64,000 bases of DNA from contig NW_026251405.1 in the NCBI RefSeq assembly GCF_025118155.1, positions 478,947 through 542,946 on the forward strand. Reading direction: 5' to 3'. The notes under the pieces were generated by a model, which saw only the letters and a program-made list of their open reading frames with translations, was not told the DNA's origin and searched no databases. The DNA is from Cokeromyces recurvatus (lineage: Eukaryota; Mucoromycota; Mucoromycetes; Mucorales; Mucoraceae). Every line of letters begins with the position of its first letter. The stretch's first letter is position 1. Both the position numbers and the translations under genes were made by a program. This document shows positions 60,233-64,000 of this stretch, piece after piece.

Positions 60233-61060
60233 TACCTAAACCACAACACTCTGCTGATGACTTAGAGGCGAGATATGAGTGGTTTATGAAATGGAAAGAC
60301 TCTGATATAGACTTTACAAAAAATAAACTGTATCTTTATTAACGAAGCTGTATTTCATATAAATTTAAGAAATAATTGGGCTAGAACTGATACTAGAATA
60401 CCTGCCATAGTGAAGACAACTAAAACAAAGATCCCAATTCATACTATCATTCGAGCTATACAAGCATCTAGCTTCATTCATGTAACGATAAAGAAACCAC
60501 CACCACCAAAAAAAAAAATCAAAGTAACAAGGCATCTACAAGCAAGAAAAGAAAAGTAACAAAGGGCAAAAAACATACTATTGATACATTTATTTTAGAA
60601 CCAGCTACAGAGTATGTTGATAATATTAATGAGAGCAGTGCGCAATATAGTTCAGAAATGATATCAAAAGAGTACGACAACTGTGCACTTTATCAAATTC
60701 ATGAATGTTCTGCTTGATATCTTGGAATCTTAATGAAGATCTAAAAGGGAGTTATTTGATGATAGACAACTGCACTATACATAAATCAAAACTGATAATG
60801 AGGAAAATCGAAAGTCGTAGCTATAAGCTGATGTAGCCGCCTGTATATTCGCCTGAATTAAACCCAATTGAGCAGTTTTGGGGCAATCTTAAAAGGAAAA
60901 TTGAAACGTCACAAATTGTTGACTAAAGAAAAAATTGTCTGATAGAATTGCTGAGGCATGTAATGTCATACCTGCTGAAAGTCTATACAACTTTGCCAGT
61001 CATTCTAAACGACAAATCATTCGACGTTATAATAAAACTCCATTCTATTCGCTTTGAAGG
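60233..61060 (+). pseudogene. Relic of a second Tc1/mariner transposase
   Basis: Pieces in different frames spell a decayed transposase: LEARYEWFMKWKDSDIDFTK, then FINEAVFHINLRNNWARTDT, GSYLMIDNCTIHKSKLIMRK and YSPELNPIEQFWGNLKRKIE. The first catalytic Asp is replaced by Asn (FINEA instead of FIDEA). There are several stops and indels. It differs from the intact neighbour throughout, so it is an older insertion of another family member. No inverted repeats were recognised around it. Confidence 0.85.
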
Positions 61061-61668
61061 CAAAAAAAAAAAAAAAAAAAAAATACATAACTTTAAGTCA
61101 ATTTGATTCAACTTATTGTGCTATTTCTCTTATTTTAAAAGAACAAAATTTCTGGACATAGAGGAACAATCATTTTTGGCCTAGTGCCATTAATTTTTTT
61201 TTCTCTTGGAAAGTGACATTTATTTTTTGATTATGAACATTCAATTTTCTCAAAATGACAAAATTTACCATTCTCATTGTATTTTGAATTTTTTAATTTC
61301 TTGATAATGTATGTACTTTCATTAAACTAATTGTTTATAATCTTCATCAGAATTTTTTTAAATTTGCATTTCTTTATACCAGAAGAAAGCAAAATTGTAT
61401 TTTATTCAAAGCAAAAACAAAAAAAAATAAGTTAACAACCAGATGCATAATTGAAATAAAATAAAATAAATGCTAGCCCAATTATCACACAAAGGCAAAC
61501 ACTGTTTATAATTTTTGTATATTAGAAGGAAAAATCTAGTAATTTACTCTGTCTCATTTAGTGAAATTATGTGAGTCGCAAGGCAGAAACTGAGCTTTGT
61601 AAAGAATAAAAAAAAAAAAAGAAAAATTTCTCTTCATATTTTTTTTTTTTTTGTGCTTGTTTAGAACT
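61061..61668. other. AT-rich 5' flank of BRCT gene
   Basis: No gene seen; contains A and T homopolymers and the promoter side of the BRCT-protein gene. Confidence 0.45.
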
Positions 61669-63551
61669 ATGCTTAATCCAGATATTAACATTCACAAGAA
61701 GAAATCAGGAATAGTACAGCTTGTTACTGATAAGAAAAAAAAACAATTATTTGAAAATATTGTTTATCTTATTGATGATGCCTTACCTGTTGCCCAACAA
61801 CAAGAGGTAATTAAAAAGAAGAAGAAAAAAGAAAGAAAAAAAAAAAGTAATTATATTAAAAGATTTCTGTAGTTAAAAAACATGTTAAATAGTAATGGAG
61901 GCACATTAGGGAATTTGGAGAATAACATTCCTAATTTATACATCTCAATGAATAACTGTTCTTTACAACAGATAAAAACTGTTTCTGTAAGGGGAATAAA
62001 AAATAAGTTTGTCATGTGTTAATGAATTAATTATGTAGCCATTTTGGGTTAAAAATGCTATAATCAGGGGAATTGTTCAAAAGTAAGCTAATTCGTTAAA
62101 TGGATTAGTTTTTGTATTGATATTATTAACATCATTTCGATTTTAGGAAGCATGATAGGAAAAAACAATTTTTATCCGGGGAAATAATTTTGTTATCAGA
62201 TGTAAGTGTGTAAAATAGCTAAAAAAAAAAGAATTGCATGACATATTTATTATTTACAGCTACCGGAAAGTAGAAAAAGAACTATCTTCAAAGAAATAAA
62301 TCGTTATGGAGGTGAATATAGTAATGAAATAACAAAAAACATTACATGCCTGGTATGCACTTCTGCTAGTGGTGTAAGTTATGAATACAACAAATCTATT
62401 TCTACGATTTATCATCTTATGTAATTAGGAAACTTACAATGAATGTATAAAAAGAAATATCCCAGTTGTTCTTCCACAATGGCTAGATGATTGTTTTCGA
62501 TTTCAACAAAAGTTCGACTATAAACCTTATCGCCTTCCATCACCTTATGTTTATTACTTTCAAAATCCACGTCCTGCACGTCTATTTTCCTATCCAACAG
62601 ATACTAATTCTTTAAATTCTATTCTCCCTCAAGGAATAGATGACAGAGAACCCATATTTAAGAACCATTTCATTTACTTTGGACAAGATGTAATGGCAGA
62701 TCAACGTAAATTGTATATGATGCCTATTATAACAAGTTATATTGAACGTTTAGGTGGCCGTGTCATGAATGATTATAATTCTGATTTGACTACCATTGTT
62801 ATATTAAAATATCGTTCATCTGAAGAATACATACAAGCAGCTAAAGATGGTAAATGCATTGCAAGTTTTTGGTGGATATCAAATACACTTGCAAGAGGCT
62901 ATCTATGTTCTCCTCTTTCTGTCTTGTTGGATTATCCTATACCCAAGATAGGTATCCCTGGTATGATAGATTGTGTACGTTCTCATGATCAAAATGAAAG
63001 ACAAAAAAAAAAAAAAAAGTACTTATATGACGTGTCAAATGTAGGTTATTGCGATTACAGGATATAAAGGTGCTCAGAGGACATTCCTCAATGCACTAGT
63101 AATTGCTTCTGGAGCAAAACTTTCTACGTCTCTATGTAATGGTACAACGCATTTAATATGTGCAAGGTATTCATTATTATTGATTATTAAAGATGACTAC
63201 TTTTTTTACTTATTAAAAAAAAAAAGTCATTGTGCTAGTAAATATGCAGATTTGAATAAATTTCCAGCAATCATTTTGGTTAACCATATTTGGCTAGAAG
63301 AATGTTATACAAATTGGAAAAAAATCGACTATAAAAGTGATCGACGATATAGTTATATTCCTCAAAATAACAAATCATTAGACCATTTAGTAGCCAGGAC
63401 TTGTTTAATGCCACACATATTGAAACAACGAGAACGTGAAGTGTTAAATGGTGAGCCAAAAATAACCTATCAAGAATTTAAAAAGAAAACAGGAAAGACG
63501 GCTTTAAGACTTGCAAAAAAATTTAATAATTTTAATACATATAAAGCATAA
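61669..63551 (+). CDS. Multi-BRCT protein (Rtt107/Brc1/PTIP-like)
   Basis: Eight exons: 61669-61806, 61873-61986, 62039-62082, 62147-62201, 62260-62373, 62429-62974, 63045-63166, 63227-63551. The pieces join into four BRCT repeats: LFENIVYLIDDALPVAQQQE with NMLNSNGGTL and VSPFWVKNAI; EIILLSDLPESRKRTIFKEI with RYGGEYSNEITKNITCLVCT and VLPQWLDDCF; FKNHFIYFGQDVMA with YIERLGGRVMNDYNSDLTTI and IASFWWISNTL; and VIAITGYKGAQRTFLNALVI with ASGAKLSTSL and ILVNHIWLEECY. Each repeat keeps the conserved GG/GA turn and the Trp near its end. The pattern resembles the N-terminal half of Rtt107/Brc1, scaffolds that bind phosphorylated histone H2A and repair factors at damaged replication forks. The usual C-terminal BRCT pair is absent: the protein ends about 70 residues after repeat 4. 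Confidence 0.88.
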
Positions 63552-63659
63552 AAAGATGAATAATTCAATGTGTATACATAGTTTATTGTATATTTATTTT
63601 ATTTTATTTTATTTATTATTTTTTTTTTTAAACATACAAATATACATTGATATATATGT

Positions 63660-64000
63660 ATATGCTTAATCTAAACTTGCCAAGGTTGCTGTGCATAATA
63701 ATCAGTAGAAGGTTGAGAATAAGTTCCATATTGCTGCTGTACAGGTACATCAAAACGAGGTTGTTTTGCGTAACTGTAAGTATTACCATCTTGTGCAGAT
63801 CGTTTTTAATGAGGGCGCTACTGTGGTTGCTGTGGGTGTTGCATTAGCACACGCTAGTAGACGTAAAGTTTGTAGAGATCAATAAAGGAATTGAGTAACA
63901 GAATGACTACGTTCCAATAGATATTGTCTATATTGTGTATCAATTATCGCCTGAAATTCTTTTTGCAAAGTTTCACGTGCTTTTTCAAATACATTCAGGA
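63660..64000 (-). pseudogene. 3' end of a Gln/Tyr-rich gene, partial, frame disrupted
   Basis: On the minus strand the last 50 codons read KRSAQDGNTYSYAKQPRFDV and PVQQQYGTYSQPSTDYYAQQ, ending PWQV and TAG at 63673. Further upstream in the same frame comes MQHPQQPQ, but a TAG and a TAA interrupt (near 63808-63825), both one C-to-T change away from Gln codons. A helical piece in another frame at the edge (NVFEKARETLQKEFQAIIDT) also runs into a stop. Either introns I cannot place or real decay explains this. The gene continues beyond the window, and I cannot name it. Confidence 0.35.

Noticed and set aside
1..64000. CRISPR arrays, bacterial operons, rRNA genes
   Set aside because: No spaced direct repeats, no Shine-Dalgarno-linked gene strings and no rRNA sequence; only short rRNA complements in the snoRNAs.

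Overview
The window is nuclear DNA of a filamentous fungus, most likely an early-diverging Mucoromycota (Mucorales-like) species. Genes carry many short GT-AG introns of about 50-110 bases, homopolymer A and T tracts are everywhere, intergenic DNA is very AT-rich, and the gene set fits that group (type III glutamine synthetase, HSPA12-type Hsp70s, Tnp2-type and Tc1 transposons). There is no bacterial operon structure. Identifications rest on reading the translations and recalling family motifs; no database search was run.

Layout. 0-31 kb is gene-dense: the 3' end of a CNH-domain RhoGEF, LTO1, an NPC2-like ML protein, ribosomal protein L19, a coiled-coil protein, an RS-rich Hub1 fusion, a BAG6-like ubiquitin-domain protein, an NT5DC-type HAD nucleotidase, SLA2, a CsbD-like protein, a GRIP-domain golgin, a second complete RhoGEF (DEP-like/DH/PH/CNH), a GRAM-TBC RabGAP with an EF-hand, and the SNARE Bos1. 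31.7-36.4 kb holds ETP1/BRAP2 and a type III glutamine synthetase. 36.4-42 kb is a gene-poor AT-rich stretch with tRNA-Asp and what looks like a decayed TnpB/Fanzor-like gene. 42-47 kb is a head-to-head pair of HSPA12-like genes. 47-51 kb is gene-poor with tRNA-Pro, followed by DNAJC17/Cwf23.

The most interesting stretch is 52.3-53.65 kb, which has no protein-coding potential. It holds five box C/D snoRNAs, each inside its own GT...AG intron-like unit. Their guides match classical rRNA 2'-O-methylation sites: 25S Um2421 (plus Am2220), 18S Um578, 25S Gm2288, 18S Am28 and 25S Cm2959. The order is colinear with the yeast snR78-77-(76)-75-74-73-(72) polycistron, but here the organisation is an intron-hosted non-coding gene. 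It lies head-to-head with DNAJC17.

54-61.6 kb is transposon-rich: tRNA-Gly, palindromic repeats, a Tnp2/CACTA-type transposase gene with introns, a complete Tc1/mariner element (about 88-bp inverted repeats, TA target duplication, DD34E) whose transposase carries a frameshift and a stop, and an older mariner relic. 61.7-63.6 kb encodes a four-BRCT protein, and a partial gene runs off the right edge. Several genes (HUB1, SLA2, possibly the golgin) show apparent one-base losses in homopolymers. Many genes serve membrane traffic and cell polarity (two RhoGEFs, SLA2, golgin, RabGAP, Bos1), but they are independent transcription units, not an operon.
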